Below are positions 1-8,186 of a DNA stretch of 36,573 nt, piece after piece; the stretch's first letter is position 1; each line of letters opens with the position of its first letter. Under the pieces are notes generated by a model. It worked only from the letters and a program-made list of their open reading frames with translations. It was not told the DNA's origin and searched no databases. This DNA comes from Phycisphaerales bacterium (lineage in GTDB: Bacteria; Planctomycetota; Phycisphaerae; Sedimentisphaerales; Anaerobacaceae), in NCBI GenBank assembly GCA_020352515.1, contig CP070678.1, forward strand, positions 1,583,752-1,620,324, written 5' to 3'. The translations under genes and the position numbers were made by a program.

Positions 1-2534
1 CACTGGATGTTGTCTCCGTCGCTCATGACAAATGCCACATAGTGCCTGCCGGGTATAGTCCGGATATGGCGGGAAATATGGGTCCTCTGCTTGACTATCG
101 GAACCTTCCACTGCGAGGTGGCCGAGCCGCACTGCAGCCAGTCTGCCGCAACGCCCAGAAGGTTGTGGCGCGAACACCGTGCGAAGAACTGCATCTCATC
201 AACCCACTGCCCGAAGACCTGGGTGTGGTCGTTCTGATTGGCCCAATAGACTTCCGAAGCCTCCCAGCACATAAACGCCTTCTTATAAATGGCGTAATCC
301 CTCAAGTGGTGGCCAAGGTTCAAGCCATTGTGATTGAACAGAATATTCTTATTGAATTCGTTGCCATAGTTGGCATAAACCCAGTCATCTGTCTTTCCCC
401 TCACGTCTTGAATCATGGTCAGACCGACGGCCTTCGCGTAGGACTCGGTTGTGGAATCCACGATAACGGCCGAGCGAATGCCGGCCAGACTTGCAGCAGT
501 ATTGACGTTACGGTCGTCGTAGAGGATGTATCCGCTGAAGTGGCCCTTGTATCTGTTCAAGTACCACGCCGGGTCGTTGTTCCAAACAGCCTCTATACTG
601 GGGAACTTGCGCTGCAACTCATGCAGCCAGAACTTGGGGTTATGGTTCAGATCTGAAGGATCTCGGACGAGGTAGACTTCCGGAGATGTCCTTGCCACTA
701 TCCCCATGATGCTGGTCATAAGAGACCTTTGGGCAAATGACGTGGGCTGCATGTTGAAAACGTAGACCTTCTCGGGAATCGGCGAGACCTTGAACTTCCA
801 GACTTTGCCCTTTCGCGGAGCCTCTCGTTTGTTGTATGTCACCTGGTCGACCCGCCAGTAATAAGTCTGACCGGGCACAAGGTCGCCGGGATCGTAGCTG
901 TTGGCGTCAAGGCTCCGGTTGCCCTTATACGAACTTCCGGCCGGAAGTGCATTATTCGCCGTTTCCACAGCAGCGCAATCTGTTCCGAAGTAAACATCAT
1001 GTGAGGTGACGTCGAAACCACCTCCGGGTGACCAGTTGAGCACTACCCCGTCATACGGCAGGACATGTTCTGCATTGTCCGCCGGCCGCGGATTCCAGGC
1101 GGCGCCCGCAACAGCCAGCCTGGCTACCTCTCCATCGGTGAGCTCACGATCGTAGATGCGGAAATCGTCAACCATGCCTTCGTAGAAACCATAGGACTTG
1201 CCGTCGCCCGAACAGTATGAGCCGATACTGGCTTGGGTGACTCCAAGCGGTGGAACAATGGGTTCTGTTTTGCCGACTCCGCAGCTTACCTGTGAGCCAT
1301 TAAGATAAATCCGCGCATATCCCGTCTCGGTATTCTTGGTGAAGGTCCAATGGTTCCAGCACCCTTTGTATTCGCTCGTATCGGCAGCAGCATACCTGAT
1401 CCTGTTGGAAGACGGGCAGTCCCAGATCACCTCACCCTTGTCATTGGGAAGATGGATATTCAGATTGGTGGCATGGCCGGGCCTGGATGTCTGAAACACA
1501 GCATCCTGAACAGGTTGGGGCTCTGAACCATATTGCCAAAGGGTGACGGTTATTTCCTTATCAACGCTCGAGAATACTTCAGTCGGTATCTTTACACTCC
1601 CGGCACCCTGAAGATTCAACGCTCCGTCCACCCGGCCGGCAGCAGACCATTCCGAAGCTCCAACAATCACACCATCGTTGCCATTACCACTCGAATCAAG
1701 GGCAACATCGCCGGAATCTTCGTCAAACCGCCAGTGGCCGATCAGGTTGGGGTCACCAGAGCCGATCTGCGACCAGTGCTGAGCCAATAGCGCGAAATCA
1801 GGCTCAGCCACCCGGTAGTCACCGTCCAGATCGCCCGCGAATTCCGGAAGATCCCGGCTTTCCGGAGGATCAGCAGGTATGTATCCGGGATCAGAGGTCA
1901 GCAACAATCGGTCAATCTTGACCCCACTGTCGCGCATCCAAAGATCCACGGTATGCCTGCCTCCGGAAAGGATTGTCAGAGTCGGGCGGTTACCATCACC
2001 CCGGAGCGATTGCCAGCCAAAGGCAGTACTCGTGGGTAGTTTGAGACAATCGCACCAACTGCTGCCGATGGCCGAACCATCAATCCCATAGTGGACATCG
2101 TCCGAGAGACGATCACCGGCCTTGCCCTTCAGCCACAAGTAGTATGTTTGCGGCCCTCCGGCATTGAAATTGACCACGTAGCTCAATCTCGGTGAACAGA
2201 TTTCCAAATTGGAGTCTGCAACTTGCCCGGTTTTCGGCAGGACCTGCATGAAATTCGCATTCGCCGCGTTAGCACTCGACAAATGCTGCCACCTCAAGCC
2301 TTCGAGCGACCCGCCGCCTTGATCCTTATTGAAGTAATGTTCTGCCTCAATAACTACCAGGCCGTCAGATTCTTGAAACACGCCCCCCGACATGAGCCAC
2401 TGTTCGGCAAGGATCAGCACATCGGCGCAATTGACCCGACAATCACCGCTCAGGTCCCGCACAGGACACGTCAGCGTCTCCGGCAAACCGACGGAAAACA
2501 CCAATGAGATGGTGGCCAGCAAGACTGTGCTCAT
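1..2534 (-). CDS. Secreted multidomain GxGYxYP-type putative glycosidase (3' end beyond window)
   Basis: An open frame of 844 codons runs from an ATG at 2534 off the left edge. The upstream stretch AAAGGTAAGG can serve as ribosome binding site, and no other in-frame start lies just upstream. The N-terminus is hydrophobic (residues 1-22) but lacks basic residues, so the signal peptide is only probable. Next come a dockerin-like loop (about 28-48), a carbohydrate-binding module of the GH115 C-terminal/CBM6-like kind (about 58-215, starting VVIEAEHY and ending IDRLLLT), a second dockerin-like segment (about 233-256), a LamG jelly roll (about 264-460) and an Fn3-like module (about 463-560, YYWRVD). 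From about 565 it matches the GxGYxYP family, with the hallmark HYVAFVMSDGDN just before the window edge. The role is inferred to be extracellular glycan hydrolysis; the family's chemistry is poorly known. The catalytic C-terminal part is outside the window. Confidence 0.85.
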   Translation of the reverse strand, partial: MSTVLLATISLVFSVGLPETLTCPVRDLSGDCRVNCADVLILAEQWLMSGGVFQESDGLVVIEAEHYFNKDQGGGSLEGLRWQHLSSANAANANFMQVLPKTGQVADSNLEICSPRLSYVVNFNAGGPQTYYLWLKGKAGDRLSDDVHYGIDGSAIGSSWCDCLKLPTSTAFGWQSLRGDGNRPTLTILSGGRHTVDLWMRDSGVKIDRLLLTSDPGYIPADPPESRDLPEFAGDLDGDYRVAEPDFALLAQHWSQIGSGDPNLIGHWRFDEDSGDVALDSSGNGNDGVIVGASEWSAAGRVDGALNLQGAGSVKIPTEVFSSVDKEITVTLWQYGSEPQPVQDAVFQTSRPGHATNLNIHLPNDKGEVIWDCPSSNRIRYAAADTSEYKGCWNHWTFTKNTETGYARIYLNGSQVSCGVGKTEPIVPPLGVTQASIGSYCSGDGKSYGFYEGMVDDFRIYDRELTDGEVARLAVAGAAWNPRPADNAEHVLPYDGVVLNWSPGGGFDVTSHDVYFGTDCAAVETANNALPAGSSYKGNRSLDANSYDPGDLVPGQTYYWRVDQVTYNKREAPRKGKVWKFKVSPIPEKVYVFNMQPTSFAQRSLMTSIMGIVARTSPEVYLVRDPSDLNHNPKFWLHELQRKFPSIEAVWNNDPAWYLNRYKGHFSGYILYDDRNVNTAASLAGIRSAVIVDSTTESYAKAVGLTMIQDVRGKTDDWVYANYGNEFNKNILFNHNGLNLGHHLRDYAIYKKAFMCWEASEVYWANQNDHTQVFGQWVDEMQFFARCSRHNLLGVAADWLQCGSATSQWKVPIVKQRTHISRHIRTIPGRHYVAFVMSDGDNIQ

Positions 2535-2763
2535 GTGATGCGCGCCCCTTACCTTTGCAAAGCCGGCATCGACCCGGAAACGCCGGCAAACGCATCATAG
2601 ACTACCACAACGTCTCGACAAATCAAAAGGCATTGACCATGGGCGAATCCACATCGTCGCGAGATGACGCCCGCCGTCAAAGGAGGATGGGGCCTAAGCC
2701 TGCGCGCATAGGCCCCACCGACGCGAACTTGATTTGCCGGACCGTTAGTTCCGCGCAAGAACG
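2535..2763. other. Intergenic region between two minus-strand genes
   Basis: No credible gene is seen. The region holds one strong inverted repeat (2689-2716), described separately. The small ORFs on both strands here have no family features. Confidence 0.6.
2689..2716 (-). terminator. Hairpin downstream of LamG PEP-CTERM gene
   Basis: The perfect 8-bp inverted repeat GGGGCCTA/TAGGCCCC has a 12-nt loop and lies 48 bases past the stop codon of the minus-strand LamG gene. No T-run follows it, so it may be a weak terminator or an mRNA 3'-end stabiliser rather than a classical intrinsic terminator. Confidence 0.45.
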
Positions 2764-3549
2764 TTAACGTCTCCGGCGAAGCCCGACCAATCCGCCCAGG
2801 CCCAGCAAAATCAGCGTTGCCGGCTCAGGTACGTACTCGTAGATATCCTGAATCTCCGCCGGGCTCAGAGCTGTATCATACAGCCGCACGTCGTCCATCG
2901 CCCCTGTAAACCAGTCCGCGCCCGCTTTCGGGTGTTTGCCAAGAACGTATTTGGTGATGGTCGAGAGGTTACCCGGTGTCGCCGTGCCCATCGTCCTTAC
3001 ACTGACACCGTCAACGTAGATATTAATCGCGGAATTCTCCCACGTTGAGCCGTCGCCGGCAACGTTCTGAAAGACCAAAGCCAAGTGGCTCCAGGCGTTT
3101 GCGGGAATGGGAGTAGCAAGCTCGTCAGCAACCACCGTACCCGTATCCATTTTGAAATACCACCTTGGCTTATTGTTGCGCAGATAGAAGGAGCCGCCGG
3201 CAACGATACCTACCGTGCTGTCGGAATATGGCTCGACGGGCTTGACCCAGCCTGTCCAGGTGAAGCTATCAGCCAAGCCGGCTGGTGCATCGCTGGTAAC
3301 AAACTGGTGGTCCGCTTTGTCAAGATAAATTGCGTTACCCAGGTTGCGCCCGGGAATGTCTCCGGGCACGAGCCAGGTTACAGGGCCAGCATCATGCATT
3401 ATGTCCGCCTCTATACCCCTCACGGAGTCGTAAGCGGTCGTACCGGCGCCTTCAGAGAACTCCAGGCGAGACACCAAGTCCGCCGGGGCATTACCGGCCA
3501 TACACAATACCACAGAGATAACAGCTACCATCAAGATTCTTCCAAACAT
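2764..3549 (-). CDS. LamG-domain protein with PEP-CTERM sorting signal
   Basis: This 261-residue secreted protein has a signal peptide (MFGRILMVAVISVVLCMAG), one LamG/concanavalin-like jelly roll (about 25-235) and a C-terminal PEP-CTERM tail (VPEPATLILLG, then GLVGLRRRR), the signal processed by exosortase systems. It therefore likely ends up at the cell surface or in the matrix. The start at 3549 is chosen because AGGAGG sits about 6 bases before it; an in-frame ATG 60 bases upstream would put residues before the signal peptide. The LamG domain is closely similar to that of the protein at 19083-20741, for example the shared stretches GLADSFTWTGWV and HLALVFQNVAGDGSTWEN, so these are recent paralogues with different C-termini. 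An operator-like palindrome lies in its leader. The ligand is unknown; sugar binding is inferred. Confidence 0.9.
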   Translation of the reverse strand: MFGRILMVAVISVVLCMAGNAPADLVSRLEFSEGAGTTAYDSVRGIEADIMHDAGPVTWLVPGDIPGRNLGNAIYLDKADHQFVTSDAPAGLADSFTWTGWVKPVEPYSDSTVGIVAGGSFYLRNNKPRWYFKMDTGTVVADELATPIPANAWSHLALVFQNVAGDGSTWENSAINIYVDGVSVRTMGTATPGNLSTITKYVLGKHPKAGADWFTGAMDDVRLYDTALSPAEIQDIYEYVPEPATLILLGLGGLVGLRRRR

Positions 3550-3658
3550 GGTTACTCCTCCTTTCAAACAAGGAACATTAGTACCGACGTCGGTTCGGCC
3601 CGGAGCCATCGATCGTCATCTTGAGAAATCCGATTTCCTTTCACATAAACAACACTGA

Positions 3659-3678
3659 TTACGTTTGCGTAAACGTAA
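3659..3678. promoter_or_regulatory. LacI/GalR-type operator, site 1
   Basis: This is a perfect palindrome with 8-bp arms, TTACGTTT and AAACGTAA, around GCGT, centred on a CG step. It lies about 50-70 bases downstream of the predicted start of transcription of the minus-strand LamG gene, where a bound repressor could block elongation. The core GTTTGCGTAAAC recurs at 4413-4424 and 17087-17098. Confidence 0.7.
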
Positions 3679-3734
3679 CCGGCGGAAAAAAACAGGGCCG
3701 CTAACCCCATGCCCTTTCTACTATTCACAAACGA

Positions 3735-3764
3735 ATGATACCACACTCGTCGCATCGGTGTCAA
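3735..3764 (-). promoter_or_regulatory. Sigma70-like promoter for LamG PEP-CTERM gene
   Basis: On the minus strand TTGACA (3764-3759) is followed after 18 bases by TATCAT (3740-3735). Transcription would start near 3728, giving a leader of about 180 bases that contains operator site 1. Confidence 0.6.
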
Positions 3765-4372
3765 GGAAAATCTGGCTTTCAGGCGGAAGAATCATTGCGC
3801 CGAAGTGATCCAAGAAACCATAAATCCTTAGTTCACAGGTGTTTACAATCACTTCACGTCTTGGATAGCACACGCTGAAAAAGACGCAACCGCCCCTATC
3901 ACTCTCGTCTATAGCACGGTATAGCCGTCTTTGGCGCCTCCTCTGCCGGACTCTTCCCAGCCGAAACATACCTACCCCTATTTAAACAGGCTGTGTCTGA
4001 AAACGCAGTGCCTGGCTTCGAGCGGCTTGTTCGACCTCCGGCGGCGTCCGTCTCCATCGACATATCTCCGGGGATACGCCTGCTTCGACGTCCTTGCCAG
4101 CGGCCGAACCGCTCACTCTCGGGCCGACGGCAGCGTTTTCAGACAAAGCCCAAATTCAGCCGCCAAATGGCGTGCGCCGGGAGCCGGCGCTATCCCGGAC
4201 GCCCCAAGAAGAACCGCCAATTTCACTTGGTTAGCTGTAGCGCCGAAGACGTGTTTGGTCAAGTGCGGTTGGCCCCGCTACGATTAGCGCGATGCCCATC
4301 GCAATGCAGCAGCTTAGCCCATGGCTTGGGGATGCTTCGAACACGACCTGCGAGAGTGCGACAAATTTTTCA

Positions 4373-4401
4373 TTGACGCGCCTGCAAGAAGAAAGTATTA
4401 T
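4373..4401 (+). promoter_or_regulatory. Sigma70-like promoter of the sugar/methyltransferase cluster
   Basis: TTGACG (4373-4378) and TATTAT (4396-4401) are spaced by 17 bases. The predicted start point near 4408 abuts operator site 2, the classical place for repression. It is the only strong promoter found ahead of the long co-directional gene run. Confidence 0.65.
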
Positions 4402-4410
4402 CTTAAAGTA

Positions 4411-4426
4411 ACGTTTACGAAAACGT
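4411..4426. promoter_or_regulatory. LacI/GalR-type operator, site 2
   Basis: The palindrome ACGTTT-ACGA-AAACGT, centred on CG, lies immediately after the predicted -10 box and ahead of the MttB-family start codon at 4468. It shares the core GTTT-RCGW-AAAC with sites 1 and 3. Confidence 0.7.
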
Positions 4427-4467
4427 ATATTCGTCGTCTTACTCACGTTGAACGAAGGGTGGCCAAG

Positions 4468-5952
4468 ATGCTGACAAAGGAAGGGATCATCCCGATTCGC
4501 GGCGGACAATACAAGATTCTCTCGGAACATCAGATACAAGCTCTGCACGATGCGACCGCTGAGGTCTTGCAGAAAGTCGGCCTCAAGGTGATGCACGAGG
4601 AGGCGCTCGAGCTGCTCAGGTCCAACGGATGCAACGTAGACTTTGAAAGACAGGTAGCCAAAATTCCAGAAGAGGTGCTGATGAAATATGTCGGCATGGC
4701 CCCCTCAAAAGTCCCTCACTACGGCAGGGATGCAAAGTACGACCTTATACTTGATGATTCGGACAGCGTGTACGTAATGGGTGGCGCAGGTGCGGTACAC
4801 TACCTGGATATGGAAGGTGAACGTCGCGAGTCTACAATGAGGGCGCTGGAGGACTTCACGCGTCTCGAGGACACGTTGGAGTATATGGACATCGCTCATT
4901 TCCTCCTGACGCCGCAGGATATCGAACAGAAGGGTCATGAGATGCTTTTGTTTGCCCACATGCTTAAGAACAACACACGCAACTTCTATGCTCTGCCCGG
5001 CGGTTGTCGTAAAGGTCTGGAATTCCAGATTGAGATGGCGGCAGTCTGCGCCGGCAGTGTCGAAGAAGTCTCGAAGAGGCCCTTCTTCACGGCGGGCCTG
5101 TGTATTCTGAGCCCCCTGACGCACAGGCGGGATTTTGTTGAGGAGTTGTGGGCCTGCGGCGATTACAACATCCCGGCGTATGTGGAAGCGGATGCGATGG
5201 CCGGAGGAACCACACCATTCACAATCGCCGGGTGCATCGTTGAGGTCAACGCTAACGTGCTGGCCGCCATTGCGCTGGCTCAAATGAAGAATCCAGGCGC
5301 CCCGTGCGTCTATTCATCCAGCTCAGGGATATTAGATATGAGGACACTGAATTTCGCCGGATGCGCCCCGGAAAGCACGCTGTTGCACATGGCCTCATGC
5401 CAAATGGCACACCACTATCATCTGCCCTACTACGGTACAAACACCCCTGACTCAAAACTGCCTGACGCCCAGATGGGTTATGAAAGGGCGCAGCATTTTC
5501 TTGGCTGTGCACTGGCCGGCGTGAACATCATCCACGTTGCTATTGGCAACCTGGAAATGATGAGACTGGCTTCTTTCGAGCAGTGTCTGATAGACAACGA
5601 AATTCTCGGGGCCACGTTCCGTTTTGTCCAGGGTATAGACTGCCGTCGCGAGGCGATAGGCCTTGATGCTTTCGAGGAGGTCCGACACAGCAGCCGTTTT
5701 CTTGAGTGCCAGCACACTCTAAACTTCGTTAGAAGCAGGGAAAGGTGGGAGCCAAAGCTCACAGATCGTAACTCATGGAACAGTTGGATGGAGAGAACCG
5801 GCGGTAAAGACATGCGTGAAAGGGCCCGGGCCATGGCGTCCGATATTCTCAAGACGCACCACCCCAAGTACGCGAGTGACCGGCAGGCTGAAGAGATCGA
5901 CCGAATTGCCATGGAAGCGCAGAAATACTTTGTAAACGGAGGTACGCAATGA
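4468..5952 (+). CDS. MttB-family (trimethylamine methyltransferase-like) protein, non-pyrrolysine
   Basis: The 494-residue product matches the MttB superfamily over its whole length (usual length about 480-500), with typical stretches such as GGAGAVHYLD (N-terminal third), VYSSSSGILDMRT (middle) and ALAGVNIIHVAIGN (C-terminal third). Family members move a methyl group from a methylated amine to a corrinoid protein. The frame has no internal amber codon, so this is the pyrrolysine-free type, whose characterised members act on quaternary amines such as glycine betaine, proline betaine or carnitine. The start at 4468 is preferred over an ATG at 4321 because the promoter and operator lie between them. 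It is the first gene of the cluster. No corrinoid protein, downstream methyltransferase or corrinoid-activating protein is next to it. Its substrate is therefore open; a methylated amino-sugar or osmolyte is a hypothesis. Confidence 0.88.
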   Translation: MLTKEGIIPIRGGQYKILSEHQIQALHDATAEVLQKVGLKVMHEEALELLRSNGCNVDFERQVAKIPEEVLMKYVGMAPSKVPHYGRDAKYDLILDDSDSVYVMGGAGAVHYLDMEGERRESTMRALEDFTRLEDTLEYMDIAHFLLTPQDIEQKGHEMLLFAHMLKNNTRNFYALPGGCRKGLEFQIEMAAVCAGSVEEVSKRPFFTAGLCILSPLTHRRDFVEELWACGDYNIPAYVEADAMAGGTTPFTIAGCIVEVNANVLAAIALAQMKNPGAPCVYSSSSGILDMRTLNFAGCAPESTLLHMASCQMAHHYHLPYYGTNTPDSKLPDAQMGYERAQHFLGCALAGVNIIHVAIGNLEMMRLASFEQCLIDNEILGATFRFVQGIDCRREAIGLDAFEEVRHSSRFLECQHTLNFVRSRERWEPKLTDRNSWNSWMERTGGKDMRERARAMASDILKTHHPKYASDRQAEEIDRIAMEAQKYFVNGGTQ

Positions 5953-6200
5953 CGCACCTTACACTTGGCCCACTACGGAACAGCCGCCTATGGTGCGGGC
6001 AAGAGGGTTCTGCGTTCGTTCACGCCGCACAGTGGGACTCAAGCGGGCCAAGGCGGGTAAAGTCCCAAATTGATCGTCACGCCGGAAAGGCGCAAGACGT
6101 TGCCGGCCTGACGACCTCGGATGTAAGCGAAATTAACCAGCCGCAGTCAGAGAAAGCCTGTTTGGCACAATCGAATTATACAGAACGAAATACGGAATGA
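5949..6200 (+). pseudogene. Short ORF overlapping the MttB-family stop, possibly a frameshifted gene remnant
   Basis: An ATG at 5949 overlaps the preceding TGA and has a strong ribosome binding site, GGAGGT at 5938-5943. The frame gives 83 residues with no recognisable domain and an unnatural composition. After residue 7 the +1 frame reads on with a more protein-like stretch, HYGTAAYGAGKRVL, ending at a TAA near 6060. This suggests that one extra C in the run around 5969-5971 broke a gene that was translationally coupled to the methyltransferase. I cannot name the family. It could also be a real short peptide, or nothing. The rest of the gap up to 6232 shows no other gene. Confidence 0.35.
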
Positions 6201-6232
6201 AGACTCCTTGTTGAAGAACGAAAGAGACGACT

Positions 6233-7567
6233 ATGTGTTCGCAATTGGCTATTAACGGCGCCAAACCAACCGTCCCCAAGGGCCTGCACAGACCCTGGCC
6301 ACCGATTGTACAGGACGACATTGATGCCGTGGTCACGGTCCTAAAGAGGGGCATACTCTGGGGGCCGATGGAAGAGGAAGTGACCGGCTTACAGAGGGAA
6401 TTTGCTGAGTATATAGGAGCCAAGCACGCTCTGGTAGTCAATTCGGGCACGGCTGCACTGCATGCATCGGTGGCGGCCGCCGGCGTGGAGGCAGGCGACG
6501 AGGTGATCCTGCCTGCATACACTTTCTGGGCGACGGCCCAGGCGGTATTGGCCCATCACGGAATACCCGTGTTCGTGGATATCGAGCCGGACTACATGAA
6601 TATAGACCCGTCGAAGATAGAAGAAAAGATCACAGACCGGACTGTGGCGCTGCTGCCGGTTCACGTACACGGCCTTTGCGCTGACATGGACCCGATCGTT
6701 AGGATCGCTGAGAAACACGGCCTGAAAGTTGTTGAAGATGCTGCCCAGGCAGCGGGCGCCAAGTACAGGGGTAGAAATGCAGGCGTGTTAGGCGATATCG
6801 CAGGCTTCAGCCTCAACGGGAGCAAGAATCTGCCGGCAGGAGAAGGCGGCATCGTCACAACGAACGACGACGAGTTGTTTGACAGCGCGCGAAAGATGGC
6901 CATGTTCGGCGAGAAGCTTGTGCCCAAGGGCGCGATCCGACTCTACGATGCGGAGATCATGGGGTTCAACTATCGTAATAATGAGATGGCGGACGCTCTG
7001 TGCCGGTCAATCCTCAGAAGATATGATAACCTTCAGGCTCTGCGTAGAGCCAACTGTGAGTATTTGAATACTCAACTGGCTAAGATCGAGGGCGTAAGGC
7101 CGCCTGAGCAACCCGATGGGTACGTACATAGCTGGCACCTTTACAAAGTCAGAGTCTATCCTGAAAAACTGGGTATAGCCGATGTTCACGTCAAAAGATT
7201 TCGCTGGGCGGTTCAAAAGGCTCTCCAGGCTGAAGGTTGTGACCTGTTCGAATGGCACAATATGCCCGTGCCCGCACAGAAGATATTCCTTAAAAGAGAT
7301 GCTTACGGCAAGGGAGCCCCATGGACTTGCGGTCACACCAGCGCGCAGGCCGCGACCATGGTCTATGACCCATTCGACTATCCGGTCTGTATAGACATGT
7401 TCGACAGGTCTTTTTGCATCAAGCCCGTTTATCCGCCGAATGACCTGAAGCTTATGGAGTACTATATTGAAGCATTCACCAAGGTATTTGACAACATTGA
7501 CGAAGTGCTTGAATTCTCAAAGAGAATTGAGTTCCCAGCGGTACCAGGTGAAAAAAGAGACATATAG
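6233..7567 (+). CDS. DegT/DnrJ/EryC1/StrS-family PLP-dependent aminotransferase
   Basis: This 444-residue fold-type I PLP enzyme belongs to the sugar aminotransferase family. Visible signatures are NSGTAALHASV (70-80, phosphate-binding), EDAAQAAGA (168-176, with Asp169 for the pyridine nitrogen) and SKNLPAGEGG (197-206), where Lys198 is the expected PLP lysine. Members usually transfer an amino group between glutamate or glutamine and a keto-sugar, commonly nucleotide-activated but also sugar phosphates. The presence of an isomerase, dehydrogenase and HAD protein downstream resembles in kind the oxidation, transamination and dephosphorylation logic known for kanosamine, but orthology is not claimed. 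The start codon at 6233 has only a weak purine-rich stretch upstream (GAAAGAGA). It might work in the catabolic direction, on an amino-sugar, because the cluster also has glycosidase and uptake genes. Confidence 0.9.
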   Translation: MCSQLAINGAKPTVPKGLHRPWPPIVQDDIDAVVTVLKRGILWGPMEEEVTGLQREFAEYIGAKHALVVNSGTAALHASVAAAGVEAGDEVILPAYTFWATAQAVLAHHGIPVFVDIEPDYMNIDPSKIEEKITDRTVALLPVHVHGLCADMDPIVRIAEKHGLKVVEDAAQAAGAKYRGRNAGVLGDIAGFSLNGSKNLPAGEGGIVTTNDDELFDSARKMAMFGEKLVPKGAIRLYDAEIMGFNYRNNEMADALCRSILRRYDNLQALRRANCEYLNTQLAKIEGVRPPEQPDGYVHSWHLYKVRVYPEKLGIADVHVKRFRWAVQKALQAEGCDLFEWHNMPVPAQKIFLKRDAYGKGAPWTCGHTSAQAATMVYDPFDYPVCIDMFDRSFCIKPVYPPNDLKLMEYYIEAFTKVFDNIDEVLEFSKRIEFPAVPGEKRDI

Positions 7568-7584
7568 TCTGGAGGCGCCAAGAG

Positions 7585-8169
7585 ATGTCGGAGTACTTGG
7601 AATTAACAACAAAGATTCTAAACGAGCACAGACAGGTCCTTTTAGACGTCAAGGACGAAGAAGTTGAGAGACTACTTGAGGCCGTTGCCGAGGCCAGGAG
7701 CGTTCAAGTCTTCGGAATGGGAAGAATGAAGTGCGCAGTGAGGGCGTTTGTCATGCGGCTTATGCATATGGGCCTTGATGCCCATGTCGTGTATGATACA
7801 ACCTGCCCCAATATTGGCCCCGGTGATCTGCTGATCGTCAACTGTGCGTGCACGACGATCGGCTACACCGTAATGCAATTTGCCAAGAGGCTCGGCGCCA
7901 ACGTGGTGGCAATTACGGCAAACCGCAATTCCAAAGCTGCAAAGTTGTGTGACTTTACGGTGAGCCTCAGAGGTCAGGTGCACGGCGGCAGAGACTACGA
8001 AATACCCTCGGTACAGCCGATGGCGGCGTTGTTCGAGCAGGCCATCTTTATCTTTGAAGATATAGTTGTACAGTTGTTGATGAAAAAGCTGAATATTACA
8101 GCCCAGCAGATGGCAAAGAGGCACACAAATCTTGACGGCTATATGGATTTCAACGTTGATGAGAATTAA
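7585..8169 (+). CDS. SIS-domain sugar-phosphate isomerase, 6-phospho-3-hexuloisomerase-like
   Basis: The 194-residue SIS-domain protein resembles 6-phospho-3-hexuloisomerases (HxlB/PHI) in length and layout. The sugar-phosphate loop GMGRMKCAVRAF follows the first strand (about 44-55). NCACTTIGYT is in the place of the usual S/T-rich GxSGxT loop, so the usual glycine-serine arrangement is altered. The conserved C-terminal part has PMAALFEQAIFIFED and ends in AKRHTNLDGY, as in PHI proteins. It likely interconverts a ketose and aldose phosphate in the cytoplasm. A good ribosome binding site (TGGAGG) precedes the ATG. No hexulose-phosphate synthase lies nearby, so a ribulose-monophosphate role in formaldehyde fixation is not supported here, although it would fit a demethylation pathway if one were encoded elsewhere. 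Confidence 0.82.
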   Translation: MSEYLELTTKILNEHRQVLLDVKDEEVERLLEAVAEARSVQVFGMGRMKCAVRAFVMRLMHMGLDAHVVYDTTCPNIGPGDLLIVNCACTTIGYTVMQFAKRLGANVVAITANRNSKAAKLCDFTVSLRGQVHGGRDYEIPSVQPMAALFEQAIFIFEDIVVQLLMKKLNITAQQMAKRHTNLDGYMDFNVDEN

Positions 8170-8186
8170 GAAAGGGGACGCCGGCA

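Larger units (their letters stand above)
3550..4467. other. Divergent regulatory region of 918 bases without a convincing gene
   Basis: The region separates the minus-strand LamG gene from the plus-strand cluster. It contains a promoter and operator for each side, listed separately. The ORFs here have no recognisable domain and look spurious. The middle part (about 3780-4360) shows nothing I can identify. Confidence 0.6.

Noticed and set aside
4468..5952. Possible pyrrolysine (amber) codon in the MttB-family gene
   Set aside because: The frame has no internal TAG, so it is the pyrrolysine-free type.
7585..8169. Ribulose monophosphate formaldehyde fixation
   Set aside because: The SIS protein resembles hexuloisomerase, but no hexulose-phosphate synthase is in the window, so the pathway cannot be claimed.
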